This document shows positions 1-10,384 of a stretch of 64,000 nt of DNA, one piece after another. This stretch comes from Mesomycoplasma dispar (GTDB taxonomy: Bacteria; Bacillota_I; Bacilli_A; Mycoplasmatales; Metamycoplasmataceae). Position numbers and translations under genes: made by a program. Below the pieces are notes generated by a model that ran no database searches, was not told the origin of the DNA, and saw nothing but the letters and a program-made list of their open reading frames with translations. The DNA is taken from NCBI RefSeq assembly GCF_000941075.1, contig NZ_CP007229.1, forward strand, positions 124,001 to 188,000. The letters are read 5' to 3'. How positions within the stretch are numbered: position 1 is the first letter of the stretch; each line of letters begins with the position of its first letter.

Positions 1-2
1 CT

Positions 3-1091
3 GATAGTGAAATTTTTGAGAAAATTAATACAATAAAAGAAGCGAAAATTACTGAAGAATCAGGTGCAGCAGGTTCTTCAGGCGGAAGTGGCGGCGGCAC
101 AGATAATAATGATTTATATAAAGAAATTCGTGAAGCTGCTAAAAAAATTGAAGATAGTTTAAAAAAAGTTGAAAACAATGGGATTCTAAAAATTGAGACA
201 CCATCTTCTGGGCAACAACAACAACAGCAACCAGAACCACCAATTAGTGAATCTGTTAAAAAATTTTATACAGCCAATGCTCATAAACTATCTAATCTAA
301 GAGATTTAATGCTTGCTTTTTATGTAAAAGCTAAAGAATTAAACAATTTCCGTCCTTGAGCAAAAATTAGTGAGGATTTAGATTATCAACTTGTTTTTGA
401 AAAAGAAACAGGTTCAAATAATGATAGCAATGGACTTGATGTTCCTAGTGATGCCGAAAATTACAAACTTACATATTATTACAAAATTACTGATAAAAAA
501 TCTAAAAAAGAAGAATATTCAAGCCCTAAAACAACTTTAACACTTTTAGTTCAAAAAGAAGGAAGTTTTAAAAATACTGAAGAAAAAAATAAACTAAATG
601 AAGCAATTTTGAGAATTCCACCTTCATATTCAGTAATTCAACTAGAAAAAAAAGAATTTGATAAACTAAATATAGAACAAAGCGAATCAAATTCTTCTTC
701 TAACAAAAAAGCCTTTGAAGAAAGAAAAGAATTTAAAGAAATTCAAGAGATTGTTAAAAAATTTGACCCTAAATTAAAAGTTTCTGTTAAATCTGAAGAA
801 AAAGACAGTTTCAATCCTGAAAAAGTAAAAATAATTTTACTTCAAGTAAGTTCCGGGGGTGAAGCTACTGATTCATCTGATACTAGTGGTTCAGAGGGAC
901 AATCTTTATTAAAATTCAAAATTAGAGTTGAGTTAATTGAAAAGAAAGCTACTATCAAAGAAGATGATGGAAATCGAACTTTAGAAGATCAATTAAAAGA
1001 AAGAATGAAGTTGCTATTAAAACCAGGAGAAATGTTACCAGGACCAGGTGTACCATCATTGCCGCAACCGCCACAACTACCGTCACGTTAA
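3..1091 (+). CDS. P97-like adhesin family protein, C-terminal part (5' truncated by window)
   Basis: Open from the window edge to TAA at 1089-1091, with one in-frame TGA (Trp) near 360. The visible 362 residues are hydrophilic and low in complexity: a Gly/Ser-rich stretch, a polyglutamine run (about 210-232), Lys/Glu-rich segments and a Pro-rich tail. There is no membrane segment in the visible part. The next gene, four bases on, encodes a P102-like protein. A P97-type gene followed by a P102-type gene is the known paired arrangement in the M. hyopneumoniae group, whose products are surface adhesins cleaved after secretion. I do not see the classic AAKPE-type cilium-binding repeats here, so the family call rests mainly on composition and the downstream partner. 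Confidence 0.6.
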
Positions 1092-1109
1092 TTTATGAAA
1101 GGAGCAAAT

Positions 1110-4100
1110 ATGGAAACAAATAATGAAAAGATAAAAAATCCCAAGTCAATTGTGTCGTTGGGATTTTCAATTACTGCAATTGTCACCACAATTATTGCTG
1201 TTCCAATTGGTCTTACAATTTTTGAAAGATCTTATGGATCTCAAGTTTACGGAAATGTTGATAAAAATCAAGTTGTTAATTTAAAAACAGAGGCAACTTT
1301 TTCTGAAGAAGATTTTATTAACGCTGTTAATAATTTGAAAATTTTTGATAAATACAAAAATTTATCAGCAAAAACGGCACTGGCTTTAGCAAAAAACCCT
1401 TCGTATTCTTTCAACTTTTTACAGGCTTTTGATTTTTCACCAATAACAAAACACAGATTCCGTGTAGTTTTGAACATCGAAAACGCTTCAGTTTCTGGTT
1501 CAGAAGTGAAAAATGTTGTTGTTTTTGCGCACTCAGATCAGTTAAAACTGACTTATTCAAAAAAAACTGACCTTAAAGGTTTTGCTGCAAGTGATGCTTC
1601 TGATGGAAATTTAGTTAATTTCCAAATTGACCTTGCAAAGTCAAGTTTAAGTGTTTCTGGTTCAAAAAGCGCAAATTTAACTGCATCTGAGGTTGCTTTT
1701 AAAGTTGATAATGACTTTCAAACCGCTTACAAAAAAACTCGTTCACTTTCACAAGCTTTTTCCGATGCTTCGCTTGAAAATGGATTAAGTTATAATTTAG
1801 TTAACAATTTAGGACTTCCAACAATTTTGGAAAAAGGTTATGTTTTAGCACCAAAAACTTCAGTAAATGAAAAAGCTAAACAAGAAAAACTGGTAAAAAT
1901 TGGCGAAGAAGATAACAAAAGAGTTGAAAAACTTTTAAAGGTTCAGAATTTGGTTTTCAAAAACCTTGATGATAAAAATGGAACACTTTCAATAACTTTT
2001 GAATTGTTTGATCCATCTGGAAAATTAATCAAAGAATTCGATTTTCCGATCACCGGAATCAAAAAATTAGAATACGATGTTGAAAAAGCTGAAAAAGATA
2101 TTCTTGCAAAAGTTAAAGAATTTGTCCAAGTCAAACCTTTTGTGCAAATCGCTTTAGTTCGTGATAATTTATCTTTAGCCGAAACAGTTTATAAAACTGA
2201 CAATAATCCAACAAATTTAGCTAAAGTTTTAGCAAAATCAGCTAAAACTGAAACACCAAAATCAGAAAAAACTCCTGTTTCAGTAAAAAATTTCCAGGAT
2301 AATGGTCAAACAGGTGGTTCTGATAATAATTCTGGAACTTCAACTGGGCAAACTGAAGAACAAAAAGAAAAAGAAAAACCTAAAACTGATAGTGAAACAA
2401 AAACACCTGGAAAATCTGCTGAAACTGAAAAAGTTGAAATAAATCGCGAAGATTTTTCAAGTTTTTTTGAACTTAAATCAAAATTAATTGAGATTCCCGA
2501 ATTTAAAGGTTATTTTGTTGAAATATCTTCAGTGGATTTTGCCAAAAATTTAAGTCAAGAAGAAAAAGATAAACTTTTAAAAGATCATCAAGTTTCACTT
2601 GATGTTAATTTTAGTATAAAAAAACAACTTGATATTCAAGCACCTTATCTTGAAAGCGAATTCGTTAAATCAAATTATTCTCCAGTTTTAAAAACATCAG
2701 TCACAAAAATTGGAAAAGGTAATAATTCCAAATTAGTTTTACTTGATTTAGGAAGTTTTAAAACCAATATTAAAGTTCAAGTTGATTATAACAAATACGA
2801 AAGAAAACTTTTGGAAGTTGCACTTAAACAAAATCCGAATGTCGATCTTCCTAATTTAGATAAAATTAATCTAAAAGATCCTGAATTTAAAGAGTTTAAT
2901 CCTTTAATAACAACTGTTGAATTTAAGAAAAATCCTAATGGCGAAAAATTAACATTAGGTCGCGTTAAATCTTTAATAGAAGAAATTGTTAACGATGCAA
3001 AAAAAAATAAAACTTTTGAAGATGTTGCAAGAAAATTATTCTTTTTAGATTCAGGTAAACACCCTCGAGATTTAGAAGAACTTGATAAATATAAAAAACT
3101 TCATGCTGATAAATTCAAAAGTCAAACTGAAAAAGAAACAAAACCAACTGAAGAAACTGCAAAACCTCCTGTTTCTTCGGAAAATGGATCACAAAATCCT
3201 GGCACACAAAGCACTCAATCTCCAGCACCACAACAACCTGCAGCAACTACTGCACAAACAACTTCTTCATCAGCAGTTGTGACTAAATTTGCTGATACTA
3301 AAGAAACAACTAAAAAAGATTCAATTGATAAAAAATCAGATTCATCTTCTGAAGGTTTGGGATTAAAACTTTGAAGTTTCCTACAAAAATCTAACTATTC
3401 CTCTGATTTTGGAAATGTGGATATAACTTATAATGTTAGTCAAAAATCAAATGAACAAATTGATGTTGAACTCAATATTAATCAAAAAGATTCAACTCCG
3501 GTTGGAAAAGCAGTGTTTTCAGTTAAAAAATTAGTTGATGACCAAGGTTTTGACTTCTTAATGAAACATAATCCAGTTGTGTTTTTTGATTTTAGGACAA
3601 AAAACTTAACAGCCAAAAAAATTTCTTCGCTTAATAGCGAAAAAATTAAAATTGATGTTAATCCAAAAAATGAAAGCGAATCACCCGAAGGATCTTGACC
3701 TGGTAACTCTTTCGATTTCACAGCTAACCCTAATATTTTGACTCCTGAAGGAGTTGTTATTAATAAGGCAATAAAATTTGGTGAAGGTAAGCAAAAATCA
3801 CTTAAAAAAGGCCTTATTTTACTTGCGTTTACTATCCCTCGTCTTAATAATAATCAAAAACATTATTTACTTTCTTCAAAACAAGGAAAAGGCTTATTTA
3901 TTGTTAAAACCAACCTTGATTCGCAACAAAAAATTATGATTGGACTTGATCAATACGGGCAATCTACTGAAAACGGAGTTGTAGGTTTAATCTCAGGTTT
4001 TCAAGGAACCGCGTCAGGGCTTTATAATATTGATCTCCAAAAAGGAAAAGTGGAAAACGATAAAAATTCTCCAATTGATTTTGAAACTTTTAGTCAAAAA

Positions 4101-4550
4101 AATATCAGTTTAACTAGTCAACCAAAAAATTTTGACTTAATAAAAGAAGGCGATTTATTATTTTTATCAATTTTTCGCGATGGAGACAAATACGAATTTT
4201 CTTTAAGTTCTGAAAAATCTAATTACGAACTGCAAAAAATAACATCAAAATTAAATTTAGAAGCTTATAAAGGATCTTATGCTTATGATCTTGATTGAAG
4301 TTTTCTAGGACCAACCCCAACCCCAAGAATAATAGAAGAATCAACTCCATTTAGTTCACATGATATGTCTCATAATGTTCAATCTTTATCAATGCCCAAC
4401 TCCTTCCCATCTTACGTGCCATCCGGACCTCCACCATTAATAGTCGCTTCTGGTTTTGCAGTCTATGACTCTGAAGAGATTATTAAAGACCGGGAAACTG
4501 TTAATAAATTGACTGATAATTTTATTAGACATTTTAAAAATAAAAAATAA
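1110..4550 (+). CDS. P102-like surface protein (P97/P102 paralogue family)
   Basis: 1146 aa once three in-frame TGA codons (3372, 3696, 4296) are read as Trp. The start is ATG 1110, because AAAGGAG at 1097-1103 makes a good ribosome site; an ATG at 1095 lies upstream of that site. Residues about 15-40 form one hydrophobic signal/anchor segment after a charged N-terminus. The following region with a motif FSPITKHRFRV is typical of P102 N-termini. Two Ser/Thr/Gln/Pro/Lys-rich spacers (about residues 380-450 and 675-755) look disordered and are likely sites of proteolytic processing, as known for this family. It forms a two-gene operon with the P97-like gene and probably reaches the cell surface. 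No enzyme motif is seen. Confidence 0.8.
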
Positions 4551-4603
4551 ATCTTTTTTACTATAGATAATTGTAATTTAGATATCAAACAATAACCTTA
4601 AAG

Positions 4604-4637
4604 TTTTTTTTTTTTTTTTTGAAAAAAAAAAAAAAAA
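4604..4637. repeat. Homopolymer pair T17-G-A16
   Basis: Seventeen T, one G, then sixteen A lie between the P102-like gene and the 5S promoter. The tracts are complementary and could fold as an AT-only hairpin ending the adhesin operon. Such tracts are prone to slippage. Confidence 0.8.
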
Positions 4638-4642
4638 TATTT

Positions 4643-4671
4643 TTTACAAATTTATTTTTTTGTGATATAAT
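4643..4671 (+). promoter_or_regulatory. 5S rRNA promoter
   Basis: A -35-like TTTACA at 4643-4648 and a consensus -10 TATAAT at 4666-4671 are separated by exactly 17 bp. Transcription would start at about 4678-4681, at the 5' end of the 5S RNA. Confidence 0.8.
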
Positions 4672-4680
4672 ATTAAACAT

Positions 4681-4785
4681 AAGAGTAACAATAGCAAAAG
4701 GGATCACCTGATACCATTCCGAACTCAGTAGTTAAGCCTTTTTACGCCGAAGATACTAGAAATAGGAAAATAGGGAGTTACTCTT
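4681..4785 (+). rRNA. rrf: 5S ribosomal RNA
   Basis: About 105 nt. The terminal helix pairs AAGAGTAAC with GTTACTCTT, and the internal segment GGATCACCTGATACC with CCATTCCGAACTCAG is the conserved loop B/C region of bacterial 5S rRNA. A T-run follows directly as terminator. No 16S or 23S is nearby, so 5S is a separate transcription unit, as in M. hyopneumoniae. Ends are given to within a few bases. Confidence 0.93.
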
Positions 4786-4813
4786 TTTTTATTATCTTGA
4801 AAAAAAGAAAACA

Positions 4814-5692
4814 GTGAAAAAAGATAAAAAAGAAATGACTTTTAGTCAAAAAACTAAACTCGAAATTCTTGCAAACCGTTTATCGCGCCAAAAATTTTAT
4901 TCATTATTAAAAGGTTTAATTTTTAGCGCTTCAAAATTTGATGATCCAAATTTTTTTACCATTAGAATCAATAAAATTGAGATTTCAACAAAATTACGTG
5001 AAATTTTTACTTTTTATAAATTAGATTTTTCTAATTCTAAATTAAATAAAAATTGAATTTGTGTTGAAAAAAAATTATTAAAAATTGAAAAAACACCAAA
5101 AAATATCCAATATTTTTTTGCTGGGATTTTTATTGGTGGCGGTTCAATTTCGCCACTTGAATCAAAAACTTATCATTTAGAAATTTCTTTTTTGGAAAAA
5201 GAAAAATGTGAAAAAGTATTAAGTATTTTAAACCAAAATCAACTAGAATTTACTTTTCGGCAAATTTTTCATCGTAAGCGTTTTAAACTCTATTTAAAAA
5301 AAGTTAATGAAATTGTTTATTTTTTAATGGCAATTGGCGCGCTTGAGCAAGCAACGCGTCTAGAAATTTTAAGAATTGAACGTGATCATTATCTTAACGC
5401 GAATCGGATAACTAACTTTGATATAAAGAATGCTAAAAAAATAAGTGATTCTTCAGCCAATTTCATTAAAAAATGAAATTTAATTCAAGAAAATAAATTA
5501 GTTTCATTTTTTAGTGAAAAACAAATAACTTTTTTTCTTACAAGGAAGGAAAATCCCGAATTAAGTTTGCAAGAAATTTCCCAAATTTTAAAAAAGAAGT
5601 ATAATATTAGTATAACAAAACCCGGTTTAAATTATTGACTTTCTAAAGTAGACAAGATATTAATTAAAAATTTATTAATAGAGAACAAATAG
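4814..5692 (+). CDS. whiA: DNA-binding protein WhiA
   Basis: 292 aa from a GTG start, with in-frame TGA codons as Trp at 5054, 5474 and 5636. WhiA has an N-terminal LAGLIDADG-like fold followed by a helix-turn-helix. The C-terminal part here has the typical RLEILRIERDHYLNANRITN and 'N..K...S...FIKK' segments and then an HTH-like stretch (about residues 235-285). WhiA is a nearly universal Gram-positive DNA-binding regulator linked to cell division, with no enzyme activity known. It is followed after 12 bases by the Bax-inhibitor-like gene, so the two are likely co-transcribed. Other LAGLIDADG proteins are less likely because of the length and the C-terminal HTH. Confidence 0.88.
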
Positions 5693-5704
5693 AGGAGGCA
5701 AAAA

Positions 5705-6508
5705 ATGGAAAATAAGAAAATTACCTACAATGAACGTGATTTCAAGGCTTATAGTAGATCTACAATTTACATTCAAAAACAAACAAATAGATTGTTATCT
5801 TTTTCTTTACTTTGATTAGGTGTTGCAATACTTTTTATTGGTTTAATCACCTTTGCAATTTTGTCAATTGAACCACTTTTTAGTTTTTATCTCAGAATTG
5901 CGCTTTCAATTACATCAAATGCAGTAACAATTATTGCTTCTGTTTTGTTATTAATTGGAATAAATTGAGGAATATCGCATTATATTAGCAAGAGAGCATT
6001 AGCAGAAAAGCCATCAACATTTTTTTTATTTTTTCTTTTTTTAGTTTTTGTACTTGCAAATTCCTCTTTATTGCCAATGTTTTTTACCTTTCAAATATGA
6101 CTTGGTAATTCTCACTACATAATGATTGCAATCGGTGGTGCTGGTGGATTAATGACTTTAATTGGTTTGCTTGGACATTTTAAAGTTATTAATTTTGGAA
6201 AAATTTTACCTTTACTAATGATTGGTTTTCTAATCGAACTTGCACTTGGAATTGCAACATATTTTATTTTCTCTTCAGTTTTAGAAGTTTTATATTCACT
6301 AACCGGAATTACTGTCACTTTAGGAATGATCGGGTATCAATTCTGACTAATCCGTAACCAATCAAGTCAAATTCTTGCTTTTTACGATGATGAAGCCGAA
6401 ATCAAACGTGTTTTTATAAGAATTGCGATTTGAAACGCGCTAACTTTATATGTTTCATTTATCCGTTTAATTTTATTCATAATAAGACTTTTAAATTCAA
6501 GATTTTAA
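5705..6508 (+). CDS. Bax inhibitor-1/YccA-like multipass membrane protein
   Basis: 267 aa with a strong AGGAGG site at 5693-5698. After a charged N-terminal 30 residues there are about seven hydrophobic helices spread over the rest, and four TGA codons read as Trp. The pattern of seven helices with small residues (GLMTLIGLLG, ELALGIATYF, TGITVTLGMIGYQF) and the C-terminal 'Y.SFIRLILFIIRLL' fits the Bax inhibitor/YccA/YbhL family. Members are thought to be pH-sensitive calcium leak channels; the role in mycoplasmas is unknown. It sits between whiA and ppa in the same orientation. The family call is by overall topology and a few motifs, so moderately sure. Confidence 0.65.
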
Positions 6509-6571
6509 AATAAAATCAAAAAAATATTAGGAAAATAGTAATTTTTAAAATTTATTTAAAGGTTTTTACAA

Positions 6572-7129
6572 ATGGATAAAAAAATAATTTTAGTTGATAT
6601 TGAGATTAGCAAAGGTTCAAATATCAAATACGAACTTGATCCAAAAACGGGAAAATTAGTTGTTGATCGAATTTTACGTGGTGATTTCGTCTACCCCGCA
6701 AATTATGGCAGCATCCCAAAAACTTTAGATTGAGATGGCGATGCTCTTGATATTTTAGTTTATTCAAATCAAGAATTTCTTCCTGGTTCACAACTAAATG
6801 CTCGACTTTTAGGTGCCCTTGAAATGATTGATGATGGCGAAATTGATACAAAATTAATCGGTGTTCATCATGATGACTATCGTTTTGAACATATAAATTC
6901 ACTTGATGATTTACCTCGCGAATGACTAGATTCAATTCATTACTTTTTTAGTAATTACAAAAATTGAAAAAGAATTGGCATTACTAAAGTTTCAAAATTT
7001 ATTGACTTTAAAAAATCAGTTGAAGAATATCAAACTTGTTTAGAACTATTTGAAAAATACAAGAATCTAGCAAAATCTGATTTTTTGAAATTAATGCAAG
7101 AAAAATTTCCTGAAAAATACCAAAAATAA
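6572..7129 (+). CDS. ppa: Inorganic pyrophosphatase (soluble, family I)
   Basis: 185 aa; hydrolyses pyrophosphate to phosphate in the cytosol, driving nucleotide polymerisation and aminoacylation. Family I hallmarks are visible: [19 protein letters not shown], and the metal-binding D-x-D-x-x-D motif as [12 protein letters not shown] near residue 53 (the Trp is a TGA codon). A weak AAAGG site lies eight bases before the ATG. It is followed by a strong intrinsic terminator, so it closes the whiA-led cluster. Confidence 0.95.
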
Positions 7130-7155
7130 ATTAAGAAAAAATTAATGTTCATCAA

Positions 7156-7193
7156 AAAAACCAAACAAAATTTAAATTTTGTTTGGTTTTTTT
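7156..7193 (+). terminator. Intrinsic terminator after ppa
   Basis: Near-perfect inverted repeat (AACCAAACAAAATTT and its complement) followed by a T-run. It ends the whiA-ppa cluster. Confidence 0.9.
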
Positions 7194-7270
7194 ATTTTTT
7201 TGAAAATTAATTAAAAAAATGAAATTAATATCTATCCGTTAGCAAAAATTAATGGAATTTGAACTTTTTA

Positions 7271-7279
7271 TGTTATAAT
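7271..7279 (+). promoter_or_regulatory. Extended -10 promoter of the BMP lipoprotein gene
   Basis: TGT followed by TATAAT (7274-7279), an extended -10 element. No good -35 is seen at 17 bp. It lies about 95 bp before the lipoprotein ATG, giving a leader of roughly 90 nt in which I see no clear riboswitch fold. Confidence 0.65.
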
Positions 7280-7374
7280 AAGAGGCATAAAATATTCGTT
7301 AATTTATCAAAAAGTAATCAAAAAAGACCCATTTTAAGTAAATTTTTAAATAATTAGTCAAATTAGGAGAGGTT

Positions 7375-8742
7375 ATGAAAAAAAAGATAAAATGAAATAA
7401 ATTCCTCGGATTAGGATTGCTTTCCCCTGTTTGAGTTATGGGGATAGCAGCCGCTTGCGGGGAAAAAAGCGAAGAAGAGCAAAAACCTGGTAATGATCAA
7501 AAACAAACTCCTGGAACTGGAGACACACAAACTAAAAAAATCACTGATGTTTCAAAAATTTCAGGCGTAGTTGATTCACGTAAATCCGAAATTACCACTG
7601 CAAAAGCTGATGCAAGCAAACATTTTGCAATGAATATGGCAATTGTGACTGCTGATGGAACAGTTAATGATAATTCATTCAACCAATCAAGTTGAGAAGC
7701 GGTTCAGCAACTTTCAGCAATCACCGGTGGTGAAAAAACTTCAGTTGATAGTAAAACTTCTGAATTAGGCGCTAAATATAGCGCGCTAGTCAACACCAAC
7801 AAAAATGTTTGACTTCTTTCTGGATTTCAACACGGTGATGAATTGGCAAAATGATTAGCTGAACCTGAAAACAAAACCGCTTTTACTAATAAAAAAATTC
7901 TTGTTATCGGTATTGATTGAGTTGATTTCAAAAAGGTAATTCCTGCTGGACATTTTATTAGTTTAACATACAAAACTGAAGAATCTGGATGACTTGCAGG
8001 GTATGCAAATGCTTCATTTATGGCAAAAAAATTCCCAAATGATGCAAATAAAAGATCAGCAATCACTGTAGGTGGTGGTGCTTTTGCTTCCGTAACCGAT
8101 TTTATCGCTGGTTATTTAGCGGGAATTAAAGCATTTAATGACAAAAATCCAGATAAAAAAACAAAAATTACCGATAATGAAATCAAAATTAATGTTGGTT
8201 TTGAAGTTAATACAACTTCAAAAGAAACTCTTGAAGGACTTGCAAAAAAAGATTCACCAACAACATTGTTAGCAGTTGGCGGTCCGCTTACTGAAATTTT
8301 TTCAGATGCAATTGCAAGCCAATCAAATCGTTATCTAATTGGAGTTGACACTGACCAATCTTTAGTTTATACAAAAACTAAAAATAAATTTTTCACCTCA
8401 ATTTTGAAAAATTTAGGTCGTTCAGTATTTACTGTTCTTAGCGATTTATATACTAAAAAATCAGATTCAAAAAATTTAGGTGGATTTGAATTGGGTAAAA
8501 AAAGTGCTACTGTAAAATTAGGATTTAAAGATAATTTCGTTGATGTTGCTGAAACTTCATTACAAGGTGAAGATAAAAATCACGCAACCGAAGCAATTTC
8601 AGAGGCTAAAAAAGAATTTGAAACAAAAACTAAATCAGTTTCTGCTGAACAAATTCGTTCAACACTAGGAATTCCAAGTATGGACGACAAACAGCAAGAA
8701 GAATTAAACAAACTTGTAACAGAAATTAACAAAACTTCATAG
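7375..8742 (+). CDS. BMP-family nucleoside-binding lipoprotein (ABC importer)
   Basis: 455 aa, with GGAGAGG upstream of ATG 7375. The signal peptide ends in the lipobox GIAAAC, with Cys28 as the lipid attachment site, followed by a Lys/Glu/Gln-rich tether. The mature part has basic-membrane-protein features: FAMNMAIVTADGTVNDNSFNQS near the start, 'VWLLSGFQHGDELAKW', and a central GGGAFASVTDFIAGYLAGIK. This family binds purine nucleosides outside the cell and hands them to the permeases encoded downstream. Homologous mycoplasma lipoproteins (the P48 type) are surface antigens. Six TGA codons are read as Trp. A terminator follows, so expression is partly separable from the permease genes. Confidence 0.85.
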
Positions 8743-8802
8743 TTTAATTAAACCAATTTTCTTACAAATCGCTTCTCTTAAAATCTAAATTTAAAATTAG
8801 AA

Positions 8803-8840
8803 AAAATCCGGAATAAAATTTGTCCGGATTTTTCTTTTTT
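8803..8840 (+). terminator. Intrinsic terminator after BMP lipoprotein
   Basis: Hairpin AAAATCCGGA / TCCGGATTTT with a T-run. It lies just before the ATPase gene, so some read-through is probably needed for the transporter operon. Confidence 0.85.
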
Positions 8841-8857
8841 TGGTAATATTTATTAAA

Positions 8858-10384
8858 ATGGCAAAACAAGATTATGCAATTGAATTTATTAATGTTTCCA
8901 AAAAATTTGGCAATTTTTATGCCAACCAAAAAATTGATTTTAAAGTAAAAAAGAACACAATTCACGCACTAATTGGCGAAAATGGTGCCGGAAAATCCAC
9001 GCTTATGTCAACGCTTTTCGGAATTTATACCCCCGATGAAGGTCAAATTAAAATTAACGGAAAACAATCTTTTATTGATAACCCTAACCGTGCTGCCGAT
9101 TTCGGAATCGGAATGGTACATCAGCATTTTAAATTAGTTGATGTTTATTCTAATTTTGAAAATATTATTTTAGGGCAAGAATTTAGTCGTTACGGAATTT
9201 TAAGCCGTGAAACGGCAAGACAAAAAATCAAAATTTTGCAAGAAAAGTACAATATTGACTTTGATTTAGACCAAAAAACTGGCGATGCTTCTGTTGTTAT
9301 TAAGCAAAAGATTGAAATAATTAAAATTTTATACCGTGATTCCGATATTTTAATTTTTGATGAACCAACAGCAATTTTATCACCGCAGGAAATTGACTCT
9401 TTTTTAGAAATTTTGAAATTTTTTGTCAAAAATGGCAAAACTATCATTTTTATTTCACATAAATTATCAGAAATTAAAGAAGTTGCAAATTCTGCCACTG
9501 TTTTACGACACGGAAAAGTTGTAGCTGACTTTGAAAATCTCGAAAACATCACTATCGCCGAAATGACAGCCGCAATGGTCGGAAAAACTGTTGTTGTACC
9601 TAAAAATAATAGTGAAAATCAATTTTCGCAATTAGGACTTAAAGTTGAAGGTCTTTCTGCTAAAACTGATAAGCAAATAATTGATTTAAATCTTGAAATT
9701 CACAAAGGTGAAATTTTAGCAATTGCTGGAATTGAAGGAAATGGGCAATTAGAACTTGAACTTGCAATTTCAGGTTTGATTCACTCAACAGGAAAAATTA
9801 TTGTCTATGATAAAGAAAATAAGGCAGTAGATCTTACTAATTTAGGAGTTTTATCGCGTTTTGGGCTAATTTCCTATGTCCCTAGTGATCGGCATAAGTA
9901 TGCAATTGTTCTTGATTTGCCAAATTTAGATAATTCAATTATTCGAAACTTAAGAAATCAAAATTTTGTCGAAAAAACCTATATAAAATCCCGAAAAGTG
10001 CAAGAATTATATTCAAAAATTGTTGAAAATTTCGATGTTCGAGGCGATCTTATTGGTCGAAGAAATTCCCGTCTTTTATCAGGTGGAAACCAACAAAAGT
10101 TTGTTTTAGGTCGTGAAATTCTAACTCCACACGAAGTACTTTTGATTGTTCAGCCAACTCGCGGACTTGATATTGGTGCAATTAATTTAGTCCATCAAAT
10201 AATTTTGGAACAAAAACAGAAAAATAAAGCAATTTTATTAATTTCTTATGAACTTGATGAAGTTTTAGCGCTTGCTGACACAATTTGCGTTCTTAACAAA
10301 GGGCAACTTTCAAAAAAATTCTTTCGAAATGAAATCGATCGGTATAAAATTGGTGAATTAATGGGGGGATTAAAAAATGATTAA
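8858..10384 (+). CDS. Nucleoside ABC importer, double ATPase subunit
   Basis: 508 aa; the start is ATG 8858 (an in-frame TTG at 8840 has no better signal). Two ABC domains lie in tandem. The N-terminal one has Walker A GENGAGKST (residues 40-48), a Q-loop region VHQHFKLVD, a weak signature and Walker B ILIFDEPTAILSP. The C-terminal one has a degenerate Walker A (AGIEGNGQLEL), which is normal for the sugar/nucleoside class, and the signature LLSGGNQQKF. This is the RbsA/YufO type that powers nucleoside import with two different permeases and a BMP protein, all encoded here. The gene overlaps the first permease by 8 bp, so translation is coupled. Confidence 0.92.
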   Translation: MAKQDYAIEFINVSKKFGNFYANQKIDFKVKKNTIHALIGENGAGKSTLMSTLFGIYTPDEGQIKINGKQSFIDNPNRAADFGIGMVHQHFKLVDVYSNFENIILGQEFSRYGILSRETARQKIKILQEKYNIDFDLDQKTGDASVVIKQKIEIIKILYRDSDILIFDEPTAILSPQEIDSFLEILKFFVKNGKTIIFISHKLSEIKEVANSATVLRHGKVVADFENLENITIAEMTAAMVGKTVVVPKNNSENQFSQLGLKVEGLSAKTDKQIIDLNLEIHKGEILAIAGIEGNGQLELELAISGLIHSTGKIIVYDKENKAVDLTNLGVLSRFGLISYVPSDRHKYAIVLDLPNLDNSIIRNLRNQNFVEKTYIKSRKVQELYSKIVENFDVRGDLIGRRNSRLLSGGNQQKFVLGREILTPHEVLLIVQPTRGLDIGAINLVHQIILEQKQKNKAILLISYELDEVLALADTICVLNKGQLSKKFFRNEIDRYKIGELMGGLKND

